From: Alphaproteobacteria bacterium
Lineage (GTDB): Bacteria; Pseudomonadota; Alphaproteobacteria; ATCC43930; CGMCC-115725
NCBI GenBank assembly: GCA_019241915.1
Contig: JAFAWI010000034.1
Location: 1-5,387 of the forward strand
Direction of reading: 5' to 3'
DNA: 5,387 bases
The notes under the pieces were generated by a model. That model ran no database searches, was not told the DNA's origin, and worked only from the letters and a program-made list of their open reading frames with translations. The position numbers were made by a program, and so were the translations under genes. Shown one piece after another: positions 5,361 through 5,387 of the stretch. How positions within the stretch are numbered: position 1 is the first letter of the stretch; the number at the start of each line of letters is the position of its first letter.

Positions 5361-5387
5361 CCGGTATGGGGCTTCTTTCCGTGCCCG

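Noticed and set aside
5368..5386. GGGC/GCCC pairing after the small membrane-protein gene as a terminator
   Set aside because: The stem is only four pairs, and no T-tract is visible before the window ends.
5366..5387. ATG at 5366 that could begin another gene (MGLLSVP)
   Set aside because: Only seven codons are visible and no Shine-Dalgarno precedes it. It cannot be supported from this window.
1..5387. CRISPR array, insertion sequence, tRNA, toxin-antitoxin or phage genes
   Set aside because: No spaced direct repeats, terminal inverted repeats with transposase, tRNA cloverleaf sequence or related protein motifs were seen on either strand.

Overview
The window is 5.4 kb of GC-rich DNA packed with short intergenic gaps. 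The best taxonomic marker is a complete 5-aminolevulinate synthase (HemA, the Shemin or C4 route to heme), which among bacteria points to Alphaproteobacteria. The GC content, the c-type cytochromes and the small envelope proteins fit the Hyphomicrobiales (Bradyrhizobium/Rhodopseudomonas-like), but that order-level placement is inference.

Layout from left to right. Positions 1-1769 carry three minus-strand genes, read right to left: a GstB-like glutathione S-transferase (1146-1769), a cytochrome c'/c556-type monoheme protein (599-1066), and a multiheme cytochrome c (start at 648) that runs off the left edge. The two cytochrome genes appear to overlap by 50 bases. Divergent from the GST gene is a plus-strand gene for an 83-residue secreted protein of unknown function (1892-2143). 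It ends 16 bases from the end of convergent hemA (2160-3374, minus). Upstream of hemA and also on the minus strand are an amidase-signature hydrolase (3755-5041) and a 97-residue predicted lipoprotein (3465-3758), whose start overlaps the amidase stop as ATGA. Divergent from the amidase is a plus-strand gene for a 64-residue single-pass membrane protein (5166-5360).

Functional reading. The minus strand carries a heme-related theme: hemA makes the committed heme precursor, and two heme c proteins for periplasmic electron transfer lie about 1.1 kb further along. The plus-strand small gene separates them, so they are not one operon. The GST may be co-transcribed with the cytochromes (79-base gap), with no mechanistic link visible. 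The amidase and lipoprotein are almost certainly one transcription unit. A candidate FNR/FixK-like site overlaps a possible hemA promoter, which would fit oxygen control of heme synthesis, although its position suits repression better than activation.

I found no mobile element, CRISPR array, tRNA or rRNA, and no clear evidence of an undescribed multi-gene system. The less ordinary items are the cytochrome overlap, the hemA upstream region, and three small cysteine-paired envelope proteins of unknown function. No stretch longer than about 110-125 bases lacks a gene.
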